Shown: one piece after another, positions 44,808 through 52,376 of the stretch | Position numbering within the stretch: position 1 is the stretch's first letter | Layout of the letters: every line of letters starts with the position of its first letter | Source: Microbacterium ureisolvens | GTDB lineage: Bacteria; Actinomycetota; Actinomycetes; Actinomycetales; Microbacteriaceae | Direction of reading: 5' to 3' | DNA length: 64,000 nt | Assembly (NCBI RefSeq): GCF_015278315.1 | Contig: NZ_JADIJE010000006.1 | Span: forward strand, 1 to 64,000 | Notes under the pieces: generated by a model | The model's database searches: none | What the model saw: only the letters and a program-made list of their open reading frames with translations | What the model was told of the DNA's origin: nothing | Position numbers and translations under genes: made by a program

Positions 44808-45733
44808 CAGAGGCATCCGCACCGGCTGGAGGCGTTCGGTCTCAGTCGCCGGCGCTCCCTCGTTCCACGACCGGAGTGCCGGTCGTTGAGCGAGCGAAGC
44901 GAGACGAAACGTCGCACACCGACACGCACGGCGACGTCACCGTCGAACGCATCGAGCTCTCCGCCGAACTCGCCGGCGCTGAAGGCCGCGCCGGATCGGC
45001 GGACGTCGCCGAGTACGCCCTCTGGCTCGGCGACGACGCGCTCATCCTCTCGCAGCAGCTCGGCACCTGGATCGCGCGCGCCCCCGAGCTCGAGGAGGAC
45101 GTGGCGCTCGCCAACATCGCGCTCGATCTGCTCGGGCACGCCCGGTCGTTCCTCCGCTACGCCGGCACGTGGGACGGCCGCTCCGAGGACGACCTCGCCT
45201 ACTGGCGCGACGAACCGGACTTCCGCAGCGCCTGGCTCTTCGAGCAGCCGAACGGCGACTTCGCGCAGACCATTGCACGCCAGCTCGCGGCATCCGTCTA
45301 TCTGTTCGAGCTGTACTCCGCACTGCAGGAGTCGTCGGACCCGACCCTCGCCGCGATCGCCGCGAAGGCGGTAAAGGAAGTGGATTACCACCGCGACCAC
45401 GCCGTCCAGTGGACGCTGCGGCTCGCGGGCGGCACCGACGAGTCCCGCAGCCGGATGGTCCGCGCCGTGACGGACGTCTGGCCCTACGTCGGCGAGCTGT
45501 TCCGCGACGAGGCGCTGATCGACCGCCTCGAGGGCGTCGCCGTGCGCCCGTCCTCGCTGCGGCCGGCATTCGCCGCGGTGATCGCGGCCGTGTTCGCCGA
45601 GGCGGAGCTGGAGGTTCCCGCGGGCCCGGTGTCGTCGGCCGGCGGTCGTCGGGGGTCGCACTTCCCGACGCTCGGCTACCTGCTCGCCGAGATGCAGGTG
45701 CTCGCCAGGCAGCATCCGGGGGCGACATGGTGA
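44804..45733 (+). CDS. paaC: Phenylacetyl-CoA epoxidase structural subunit PaaC, with repeat-encoded N-terminus
   Basis: 309 residues, some 50 longer at the N-terminus than typical PaaC (about 250). The core from about residue 60 has the ferritin-like helices (ADVAEYALWLGDDALILSQQ, LANIALDLLGHARSFL, KEVDYHRDHA) that pair with PaaA. Residues about 10-37 are encoded by a REP-like palindrome (44831-44913) and look unstructured. The GTG start overlaps the paaB stop, so the extension is most likely translated; no internal start with a good ribosome site is obvious before the core. Confidence 0.92.
   Translation: MTEASAPAGGVRSQSPALPRSTTGVPVVERAKRDETSHTDTHGDVTVERIELSAELAGAEGRAGSADVAEYALWLGDDALILSQQLGTWIARAPELEEDVALANIALDLLGHARSFLRYAGTWDGRSEDDLAYWRDEPDFRSAWLFEQPNGDFAQTIARQLAASVYLFELYSALQESSDPTLAAIAAKAVKEVDYHRDHAVQWTLRLAGGTDESRSRMVRAVTDVWPYVGELFRDEALIDRLEGVAVRPSSLRPAFAAVIAAVFAEAELEVPAGPVSSAGGRRGSHFPTLGYLLAEMQVLARQHPGATW
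44831..44913. repeat. REP-like palindrome inside the 5' end of paaC
   Basis: A diverged left half (GGCGTTCGGTCTC...CCACGACCGG) faces CCGGTCGTTGAGCGAG followed by CGAAGCGAGACGAAACG. This is the same repeat type as in the hpa spacers at 31492 and 32772, but in frame within paaC. Confidence 0.85.
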
Positions 45734-46395
45734 TCCCGCGCGTTTCGGACGAGCCCCTGCCCCGGTCGTTGAGCGAGCCCCTGCCCCGGTCGTCGAGGGG
45801 GCCCCTGCCCCGGTCGTTGAGCGAGCCCCTGCCCCGGTCGTTGAGCGAGCGAAGCGAGACGAAACGACGCCCCGAGCCGCCCGTCAACGCCCATCCACGA
45901 CCGCGGACGGTCGACGCCGCGAGCCGGCGCGCGCGGGAGGTCGCGGCATCCGTCCTGGATCCGGAGGTCCCGGTCCTCACGATCGAGGATCTCGGCGTCC
46001 TGCGCGACGTGGTCGTCGACCATGGGCGCGTGAGCGTGACCATCACGCCGACCTACTCGGGCTGCCCGGCGATGGACGCGATCCGCGACGACGTCGTGCT
46101 CGCGCTGACCTCGGCGGGCTTCGACCAGGTGGACGTCCGTCTCGTACTGGCGCCCGCGTGGACGACGGACTGGATGACGGATGCCGGCAATCGCAAGCTG
46201 GTCGAGTACGGCATCGCCCCGCCCACCGGCCGTGCGGCGGCCTCCGGCCCGATCCGGCTGCAGCTGTCGGTGAGATGCCCGCGCTGCGGTTCGCTCGACA
46301 CGAGGGAGATCGCGCGCTTCGGCTCGACCTCGTGCAAGGCGCTGTACGAGTGCCGCACGTGCCTCGAGCCGTTCGACCACTTCAAGGTGCACTGA
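45727..46395 (+). CDS. paaD: Phenylacetate epoxidase maturation protein PaaD, with repeat-encoded N-terminus
   Basis: 222 residues against about 165 normally. The core from about residue 55 is the MIP18/SufT-like fold (SVLDPEVPVLTIEDLGVLRDV, TPTYSGCPAMDAI) and the C-terminus has the PaaD zinc motif (CPRCGS and CRTC). PaaD helps deliver metal or Fe-S to the epoxidase system. Residues about 8-45 are four 8-residue repeats of the type EPLPRSLS, encoded by a 24-bp tandem repeat. ATG 45727 or GTG 45730 (which would keep the GTGA overlap style) may be used. Confidence 0.92.
   Translation: MVIPRVSDEPLPRSLSEPLPRSSRGPLPRSLSEPLPRSLSERSETKRRPEPPVNAHPRPRTVDAASRRAREVAASVLDPEVPVLTIEDLGVLRDVVVDHGRVSVTITPTYSGCPAMDAIRDDVVLALTSAGFDQVDVRLVLAPAWTTDWMTDAGNRKLVEYGIAPPTGRAAASGPIRLQLSVRCPRCGSLDTREIARFGSTSCKALYECRTCLEPFDHFKVH
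45754..45866 (+). repeat. Four 24-bp tandem repeats ending in a REP half, inside paaD
   Basis: Units start at 45754, 45778, 45802 and 45826. Units 1, 3 and 4 are identical; unit 2 differs at its 3' end. The unit is CCCCTGCCCCGGTCGTTGAG plus CGAG, a multiple of three, so the frame is kept. The array runs into CGAAGCGAGACGAAACG (45850-45866), the REP-like 3' half. Confidence 0.92.
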
Positions 46396-47615
46396 TGCGG
46401 CCGGACGACCCTCGACAGGCTCGAGGACCGCGAACGCCGGATCCGCAGCAGGAGCACATCGCCGAGACCCTGCTCACGACGGCCGTGGGCGGTCCGCGCG
46501 GCAAGGCGCACCGGGCGCGGTTCCACACGCTCCGGGTCGCCGCGGTGCGGCCGCTGACGGATGCCTCGGTCGAGGTGACGTTCGCGATCCCCGAGCAGTC
46601 CCGCGACGAGTTCGATTACCTCGCGGGTCAGCACGTGGCGCTGCGGACGATGCTCGACGGCCACGAGGTGCGCCGCTCGTACTCGCTGTGCCGCGCCGAG
46701 GACGCGGGCGGGGGAGGGGATGGCCCGCGCACCATCAGCGTCGCCATCAAGCGGGACCTCGGCGGCAGATTCTCGACGTGGGCGCAGACCGAGCTCCAAG
46801 TCGGCGACCAGATCGACGTGATGAGTCCGCAGGGCACGTTCACGTCGAAGCTGGCCGACCTCGACGACGCGCACGTCGCGGGCATCGCGGCGGGTTCGGG
46901 CATCACGCCCCTGATGGCGCTCGCCGCCACGGTGCTCGCGCGGTCGCACACCTCGCGGTTCACGTTGGTGTACACGAACCGCTCAAGCCTCGACGTCATG
47001 TTCCTCGACGAGCTCTCCGACCTCAAGGACCGCTACCCGACGCGGCTCGCGCTGCACCACGTGCTCTCGCGAGAGCAGCGGACCGCCCCACTGCTCTCCG
47101 GCCGCATCGACGAGCCGCGCCTGCGGCGCATCCTCGACGAGCTGGTGCTCGCCGACACCGTCGACGAGTGGTTCCTGTGCGGCCCGTTCGAGCTGGTGCA
47201 GCTGTGCCGTGACACCCTCACCGACATCGGGGTCGATCCCGCGCACGTGCGCTACGAGCTCTTCACCACGGGCGAGGGGCCGGGCGCCGAGCCCGCCGCC
47301 GGACGGCCGGTCGTGGTCGCCGCCGACGAGCCGGTGCGCCGGATCGAGTTCACTCTCGACGGGCAGTCGCAGGCGGTCGAGAGTCCTGTCGCCGCACACG
47401 AGTCGATCCTGAACGCGGCGCTGCGCGTGCGCCCCGACGTGCCCTTCGCGTGCGCGGGCGGGGTGTGCGGCACGTGCCGCGCGCGGCTCCTCGAGGGCTC
47501 GGTCACGATGACCGAGAACTACGCCCTCGAACCCGACGAACTGGAGCGCGGGTACGTGCTCACCTGCCAATCGCACCCCACCACCGATACCGTCATCGTC
47601 GACTACGACGTCTAG
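46395..47615 (+). CDS. paaE: Phenylacetyl-CoA epoxidase reductase PaaE
   Basis: 406 residues, about 45 longer than usual PaaE (about 360). It has an FAD/NAD(P)H oxidoreductase module (RRSYSLCR, AAGSGITPLMALA, EWFLCGPFELV) and a C-terminal plant-type 2Fe-2S domain with Cys353, Cys358, Cys361 and Cys391. It feeds electrons to PaaA. Residues 5-12 are encoded by CCTCGACAGGCTCGAGGACC (46409-46428), another REP-type half-site, so this is the third paa gene in a row with a repeat at its N-terminus. ATG overlaps the paaD stop. Confidence 0.94.
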   Translation: MRPDDPRQARGPRTPDPQQEHIAETLLTTAVGGPRGKAHRARFHTLRVAAVRPLTDASVEVTFAIPEQSRDEFDYLAGQHVALRTMLDGHEVRRSYSLCRAEDAGGGGDGPRTISVAIKRDLGGRFSTWAQTELQVGDQIDVMSPQGTFTSKLADLDDAHVAGIAAGSGITPLMALAATVLARSHTSRFTLVYTNRSSLDVMFLDELSDLKDRYPTRLALHHVLSREQRTAPLLSGRIDEPRLRRILDELVLADTVDEWFLCGPFELVQLCRDTLTDIGVDPAHVRYELFTTGEGPGAEPAAGRPVVVAADEPVRRIEFTLDGQSQAVESPVAAHESILNAALRVRPDVPFACAGGVCGTCRARLLEGSVTMTENYALEPDELERGYVLTCQSHPTTDTVIVDYDV

Positions 47616-47625
47616 GGAGGAAGAG

Positions 47626-48387
47626 ATGATCGAACTGTCCATCACCGGCGATGTGGCCGAAGTCGTGCTCAACGCCCCGGAGAAGCTCAACGCCCTGTCG
47701 CTGCGTGAGCTGGGCGAGATGGATGCCGCCTACCGCAGCGCCGAAGAAGCGGGAGTGCGTGCGCTGGTGCTGCGCGGTGAAGGACGGGCGTTCTGCGCGG
47801 GACGCGACATCGCCGGAGTGGACCCGGTGACCGACGACGTGCCGCAGTATCTCGCCGGCGTCGAGACGCTGATGCGGCGGATCGCCGGCTTCCCGGCACC
47901 CACTTTCGCGGCCGTGCACGGCGCGTGCCTGGGGGTGGGCCTCGGGCTCGCGATCGCCACCGACGTCGTCTACGTCGCCGACGACGCCAAGATCGGATCG
48001 CCGTTCGCCAGCCTCGGCGCGATGCTCGACTCGGGCGGCCACGCGCTCCTCTACGAGCGCCTCGGCGCCCACCGCGCCCTGGACCTGATTTACACCGGTG
48101 CGATGATGTCGGGCGCTGAAGCGGTGGCGGCGGGACTGTTCAGCCGGGCGATGCCGGTGGAGGAGGTGTTCGACTTCGCCCTGCAGCGGGCGACGCTCGC
48201 GGCGTCCGGACCGACAGCCGCGTTCCTCGCGTCGAAGCGCCTCATCGCGCGGCTGCGCGGCGAGCGACTGTGGGATGCCGTGGCCGAAGAGGCGCGCGGC
48301 CAGGAGGCGCTGCGCACCACCGCCGACTACCGCGAGGGTTTCGCCGCGTTCCAGCAGAAGCGCAAGCCCGACTTCACCGGCGAGTGA
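47626..48387 (+). CDS. paaG: Enoyl-CoA hydratase/isomerase, PaaG-like
   Basis: 253 residues of the crotonase family. The oxyanion-hole motifs are AFCAGRDIAGV and GACLGVGLGLAIATD. LGAMLDSGGHALL puts Asp where PaaG isomerases have it rather than the hydratase Glu, so isomerisation of ring-1,2-epoxyphenylacetyl-CoA to the oxepin is likely. GGGAGGAAGAG lies right before the ATG, 10 bases after paaE. It closes the paaABCDE-G unit. Confidence 0.88.
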   Translation: MIELSITGDVAEVVLNAPEKLNALSLRELGEMDAAYRSAEEAGVRALVLRGEGRAFCAGRDIAGVDPVTDDVPQYLAGVETLMRRIAGFPAPTFAAVHGACLGVGLGLAIATDVVYVADDAKIGSPFASLGAMLDSGGHALLYERLGAHRALDLIYTGAMMSGAEAVAAGLFSRAMPVEEVFDFALQRATLAASGPTAAFLASKRLIARLRGERLWDAVAEEARGQEALRTTADYREGFAAFQQKRKPDFTGE

Positions 48388-48409
48388 CTCCGTGCCGGTC
48401 GAAAGAGTA

Positions 48410-48446
48410 GGAAGTGTTCGAACGGGGCACGACAGGGAGCACTTCC
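48410..48446. repeat. Interrupted inverted repeat (E) after paaG
   Basis: GGAAGTG (48410-48416) and CACTTCC (48440-48446), extended to 9 of 10 bases with one mismatch, in the 85-base gap between the convergent paaG and ThDP-enzyme genes. Possible terminator. Confidence 0.5.
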
Positions 48447-48472
48447 TGCGCTCTCGGCAAGTGTAGGAATCG

Positions 48473-50143
48473 TCAGGAGTTCACGCGGATGATCTCCTGC
48501 TGGTACGGCGCGATGACCTCGCCCGAGATGCGGCAATCGAGCACGAGGAAGCGACGGGATGCCTCGGGCTCGGCGACCCATGACGCCAGCCGGTCGAGGT
48601 CGGCCAGGGTCCGCACGACGACGCCTTCCGCGGCCACGCCCGACGCGAGCGCGGCGAAGTCGACCTGGGGGATGAGCATCGGCTCCTTGGCGAGCCCCTT
48701 GAGCCCGTACAGGTTCACCTCGGCGCCGTAGGCGGCGTCGTTCCAGACCACCGCGATGCCGCGTCCGCCCGCGACGCGCACCGCGGTCTCGAGGTCGGCG
48801 AGCGCCATGAGGCCGCCGCCGTCGCCGGTGGTGAGCACGACGGTGGCCGAGGGCTTGGCCAGCGCTGCGCCGGGGACCGACGGCCAGCCGAGGCCGATGG
48901 ACTGGAACGCCGTGCCGACCATCGACATGCGGTCGGGTGAGGCGACGGGCCAGTACATGTTCGCCCAGCCGATGAAGTGGCCGCCGTCCGAGACGACGAC
49001 GCGGTCTTCGGGCAGCAGCTCGCCGATGCGGGCGGCGACGCTGCGCGGGTCGAGCCGTCCGTCAGGCGCGGCGCCGTCGCCGGGCTCGTAAGCGCGCAGG
49101 GGCGCGAGGTCGACCGACTCGCGCCAACCGCTCGGCCGCGCTGCGCGGGCACGCAGGCCGTCGGTGAGCGCCCGGGCGACGACCGCGGCGTCGCCTCGTA
49201 CGTATCCGCCGACATGCGGGTGCGTCGCCGCGGCGGCCACGTCGACCTGGAACACGCGTGTGCCGGGGGCGAAGAGGTCGCCGAAGCGCATCGTGAACTG
49301 GTTGAGGGATGCCCCGAACACCATCGCGACGTCGGCTTCGCGTACGAGCTCCATGGCGCCCTCGGCACCGAAGCCGCCGGTGACGCCGAGGTCGAACTCG
49401 GTGCGGGGGAACACGCCGCGCCCGAGGGCCGTCGACGCGGTCACCGCGCCCACGGCGTCGGCGAGGTCGCCGAGGGCCTCGCCGGCCCCGGAGATCCATG
49501 CGCCGCGCCCGGCCAGCAGGAACGGACGCTCCGCCGTCGCCAGCGCTTCGACGATCCCGTCGACCGCTGCGGCGGCGAACGGGCCGGCCGGGGCCAGCGG
49601 TGCGGGGAGCCGCGGCGCCGGCGGTTCGGGCACCGGACCGGCGTCGCGCGCGGCGACGTCGTACGGGATCGCGAGCACGGTGGGCACCCGGTAGGTCAGC
49701 GCGTGCTCGATGGCGATGACTGTCGTGGCCGCGGCATCCGCTCGCCCGACGGTATAGGTGCGCGCGCCGACGGCCGACGCGAGGGCGATCTGGTCGACGT
49801 CCCACGGGCGCGGGCCCGAGGTCGGCTCGTCGCCGACGACGAGCACCAGCGGCACGTGCGCTTGCACCGCTTCGGCCAGCGCGGTGAGGGTGTTGGTGAA
49901 TCCGGCGCCGTAGGTCGCGGTCGCAGCGGCGAGCCGGCCGGAGGCGCGGTGGTAGGCGTCCGCGGCGACCACGCCACCGGCTTCGTGCCGCACCGCGGTG
50001 AAGTGCACGTCGGTGGAGCGCTCGAGGGCGTCGAGGAAGTACGCGTTGCCGTTGCCCATCACGCCGAAGACGTGGTCGATGTGGCGGGCGAGGGTGAGGG
50101 CGACGTGGGCGGAGACGGACGTGACCGGAGAGACCGCGGGCAT
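48473..50143 (-). CDS. Thiamine-diphosphate enzyme, acetolactate synthase/decarboxylase superfamily
   Basis: 556 residues with the three-domain layout. The ThDP-activating Glu lies in VRHEAGGVVAADAY (domain 1), and the cofactor motif begins TTGDGGGLMALADLE and ends VVWNDAAYG (domain 3). The reaction is not fixed: 2-oxo-acid decarboxylases such as benzoylformate or phenylpyruvate decarboxylase and carboligases share these features. The aromatic setting makes a phenylpyruvate- or benzoylformate-type decarboxylase attractive but unproven. Start MPAVSPVTS, behind AAAGG. Confidence 0.85.
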   Translation of the reverse strand: MPAVSPVTSVSAHVALTLARHIDHVFGVMGNGNAYFLDALERSTDVHFTAVRHEAGGVVAADAYHRASGRLAAATATYGAGFTNTLTALAEAVQAHVPLVLVVGDEPTSGPRPWDVDQIALASAVGARTYTVGRADAAATTVIAIEHALTYRVPTVLAIPYDVAARDAGPVPEPPAPRLPAPLAPAGPFAAAAVDGIVEALATAERPFLLAGRGAWISGAGEALGDLADAVGAVTASTALGRGVFPRTEFDLGVTGGFGAEGAMELVREADVAMVFGASLNQFTMRFGDLFAPGTRVFQVDVAAAATHPHVGGYVRGDAAVVARALTDGLRARAARPSGWRESVDLAPLRAYEPGDGAAPDGRLDPRSVAARIGELLPEDRVVVSDGGHFIGWANMYWPVASPDRMSMVGTAFQSIGLGWPSVPGAALAKPSATVVLTTGDGGGLMALADLETAVRVAGGRGIAVVWNDAAYGAEVNLYGLKGLAKEPMLIPQVDFAALASGVAAEGVVVRTLADLDRLASWVAEPEASRRFLVLDCRISGEVIAPYQQEIIRVNS

Positions 50144-50283
50144 GGCGGAGCCTTTCGAGACGGAACGGGTGCAAGAGCCGTATGTGTCTCGCGCGTGCGC
50201 GCTGCGTGCCCATTTTTCGAGCACCGGCGGGCGACGATGCCGCCGGACGAGTCGAGTATAGGACTTCGGCCAAGATGGAGGAC

Positions 50284-50592
50284 ATGAAGACGATCCAGCT
50301 GCGCCGGTACACGCTCGTCGAAGGGGAATACGACGCGTTCGTCGCGTGGTGGACCGAATGGATGCCGAAGGTCAGGCCCGCCGCCGGCTTCGAGATCGAA
50401 TTCGCCTACGGCCTGCCCGAGACCGACGAGTTCGTGTGGGCGGTGAGCGCACCCGGCGACGAGGAGGCGTTCCTCGCACTCGAGAAGGAGTACATGGCGT
50501 CGGACACGCGCGCCGAGGCGTTCGCGGGGCTTCCGCAGCGGGTCGCCGAGTACAACATCCGGTTCGTGACCGAGTTCCCCACGACGGTCTGA
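50284..50592 (+). CDS. NIPSNAP family protein
   Basis: 102 residues forming one dimeric alpha-beta barrel domain: IQLRRYTLVEGEYDAFVAWW and the closing YNIRFVTEFP strands. Family members are small, of unknown biochemical role, and frequent in catabolic clusters. ATG 50284 follows GGAGG by three bases; an alternative ATG 9 bases upstream has no site. Its stop nearly abuts the hydrolase start, so the two are cotranscribed. Confidence 0.82.
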   Translation: MKTIQLRRYTLVEGEYDAFVAWWTEWMPKVRPAAGFEIEFAYGLPETDEFVWAVSAPGDEEAFLALEKEYMASDTRAEAFAGLPQRVAEYNIRFVTEFPTTV

Positions 50593-50593
50593 C

Positions 50594-51427
50594 GTGCCGA
50601 CGTATCGCGCCGCCGACGGTGCGGAGCTCTTCTACGACGAGGAGGGCGAGGGGACACCCGTCGTCTTCATCTCCGGAGGCGCCGCCCGCCACCCCTCGTA
50701 TCTCGGCGACCTCGCCGGCATCGGCACGGATCGGCGGCGCATCACGCTGCACCTGCGCGGCGTGGGGCGCTCCCCGCTGCCGGCCGACGAGACCGCCGCA
50801 TCGTGGTGGGCGCAGGGCGACGACCTCGATGCGCTGCGCGCGCACCTGGGCGTCGACCGCCTCGACATCGTCGCGCACTCCGCCGGCACCCGGCTGACCA
50901 CGGCGTTCGTCGCCAGGCACCCCGACCGCGCCGGTCGCACCGTGCTCGTGACCCCGCCGGTCGGGCACCTGGTGGATGAGCCGAGCGACGTGCCGGCGAT
51001 CGCCGCCCGCCGCACCGGCGACGCCGAGTTCGAGAGCGCCTTCCGTCACCTCTCGGTGGACCTTCCGATCGACGACGAGGCGGCGTTCGCGGTCTGGGAT
51101 GCCGACACCGCCGCGGCCGGCTACGCGCACTGGGGCGAGGCCGAGCGCGCGCACGCGAAGGTGGGCGCACGTGCGATCCCGGCGGCGCTCGCCTACTTCT
51201 CGTCACAGGCTCCTGCGGAACTGCCCGCGCTGGTGGGCCGGACCGACGCCCCGGTGCTCGTGATCGCCGGTGCCGAGGACGCCCTCACCGGCTGCGCGCC
51301 GGTGGTGGCCGCGGCGGGACTGTTCCGCCACGGCGAGTCCGTCGTCCTCGCGGACTGCGGGCACTACCCCTGGGTCGAGCAGCCCGAGGCGTTCCGGGCC
51401 GCGGTGGACGAGTTCCTCTCGCGCTGA
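50594..51427 (+). CDS. Alpha/beta hydrolase
   Basis: 277 residues. Nucleophile Ser96 lies in AHSAGTR, Asp in GAEDALTG and His in DCGHYPWVEQ; the oxyanion motif is FISGGAARHPS. The serine motif is HSAGT rather than the common GxSxG. Substrate unknown: proline iminopeptidase-like and C-C hydrolase-like enzymes share the fold. The GTG start lies one base past the NIPSNAP stop. Confidence 0.85.
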   Translation: MPTYRAADGAELFYDEEGEGTPVVFISGGAARHPSYLGDLAGIGTDRRRITLHLRGVGRSPLPADETAASWWAQGDDLDALRAHLGVDRLDIVAHSAGTRLTTAFVARHPDRAGRTVLVTPPVGHLVDEPSDVPAIAARRTGDAEFESAFRHLSVDLPIDDEAAFAVWDADTAAAGYAHWGEAERAHAKVGARAIPAALAYFSSQAPAELPALVGRTDAPVLVIAGAEDALTGCAPVVAAAGLFRHGESVVLADCGHYPWVEQPEAFRAAVDEFLSR

Positions 51428-51443
51428 AACGCGACCCTCGCAC

Positions 51444-51472
51444 CGAGACCCGCGTGCACAGCCGGGGTCTCG
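51444..51472. terminator. Hairpin between convergent hydrolase and IclR genes
   Basis: CGAGACCC (51444-51451) pairs with GGGTCTCG (51465-51472), 13-base loop. It is 17 bases past the hydrolase stop and 32 from the IclR stop. Confidence 0.65.
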
Positions 51473-51503
51473 CGGCGTGACCGGGGTCTCCCGCGCCCGT
51501 GGG

Positions 51504-52214
51504 TCAGCCGCCGAGCGCCTCGCGGATCGCCGCGGCCGACACCGCCAGGCGCGCGGCGATCTCCTGATCGCTGTGGCTGCTCGCGACGAAGACGACGGCG
51601 ATCGCCGCTGGGCCGCGCCCGCGCACCGTGAACGGCACGGCGACCGCGCGCAGGCTCGGGATGACCTCGTCGTGGCTGGTGGCGTAGCCGCGGGCCGCGG
51701 CATCCGTCACCTCCTGCGCCAGCTCGGCCGACACGCCGGCGGGCCAGGACGGCCGGGGCAGCAGCGACAGGATCGCCTTGCCCGGAGCACCGCGTGTGAT
51801 CGGGTGCCGCGTCCCGGGGCGCTGCGCGACCGGGTTCACGGCGTGCCGCGGTTCGATGCTCGAGAGCGTGACGCACTCGTCGTGGTCGAGCACGGCGAGG
51901 AAGCAGGTCATGCCGAGGTCGCCCGCGACCGCGGTGAGCTCGGGCACCGCCTCGGCCTGCAGGTCGTGCGCGACGCCTGCCGCCAGGGCGGCCAGGCGCG
52001 CGCCGAGCTCGATGCGTCCGGCCGCGTCGCGCTCGACGAGTCCGTGGTCTTCGAGGGTGCGCAGCAGCCGATAGGCGACGGAGCGGTGCACATCGAGCCG
52101 GTCGGCGATCTCGTCGATCGAGAGCGCCCGGCGTGCGTCGGCGAGCACTTCGAGGATCCGGATGCCGCGGCTCAGCGTCTGCGAGGCGGGCGGTGTGGTC
52201 GCGGCGGGCGTCAT
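51504..52214 (-). CDS. IclR family transcriptional regulator
   Basis: 236 residues. The winged helix is at about 12-75 (LSIDEIADRLDVHRSVAYRLLRTLEDHGLV) and the effector domain follows (TCFLAVLDHDECVTL, VNPVAQRPGTRHPITRGAPGKAIL, GYATSHDEVIPSL). IclR proteins commonly control aromatic catabolism. It is divergent from the flavin hydroxylase gene, and a 37-base dyad lies in the shared region, so that gene is the likely target. Confidence 0.9.
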   Translation of the reverse strand: MTPAATTPPASQTLSRGIRILEVLADARRALSIDEIADRLDVHRSVAYRLLRTLEDHGLVERDAAGRIELGARLAALAAGVAHDLQAEAVPELTAVAGDLGMTCFLAVLDHDECVTLSSIEPRHAVNPVAQRPGTRHPITRGAPGKAILSLLPRPSWPAGVSAELAQEVTDAAARGYATSHDEVIPSLRAVAVPFTVRGRGPAAIAVVFVASSHSDQEIAARLAVSAAAIREALGG

Positions 52215-52244
52215 GAGGGCTCACTGTCTCGTCGCGCCGAGGTC

Positions 52245-52311
52245 TTGCCGCCCCAGCACGGGTCGTATACGATCTGTTCAATAGTAGAACGTCGCGTTCG
52301 AATATAGAACA
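52245..52311 (+). promoter_or_regulatory. Promoter and IclR-type operator of the mobA-like gene
   Basis: TTGCCG (52245-52250), a 17-base spacer and TACGAT (52268-52273) form a good promoter. Immediately downstream is a dyad of 37 bases (52275-52311) with outer TGTTC/GAACA and inner GAACG/CGTTC arms. This would place the regulator over the transcription start. Confidence 0.65.
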
Positions 52312-52376
52312 TGCGATGCTCGCCCTCAAGCACCCAGGCCCTGAGCCCTCGACACCGTCGTCCGAGGAGGACACCG

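Noticed and set aside
45754..45849. CRISPR-like array in paaD
   Set aside because: Units are contiguous with no spacers, in frame and coding; it is a tandem repeat.
44804..47615. Insertion sequence remnants in the paa genes
   Set aside because: No transposase fragments or target-site duplications; the repeats are short palindromes of REP type.
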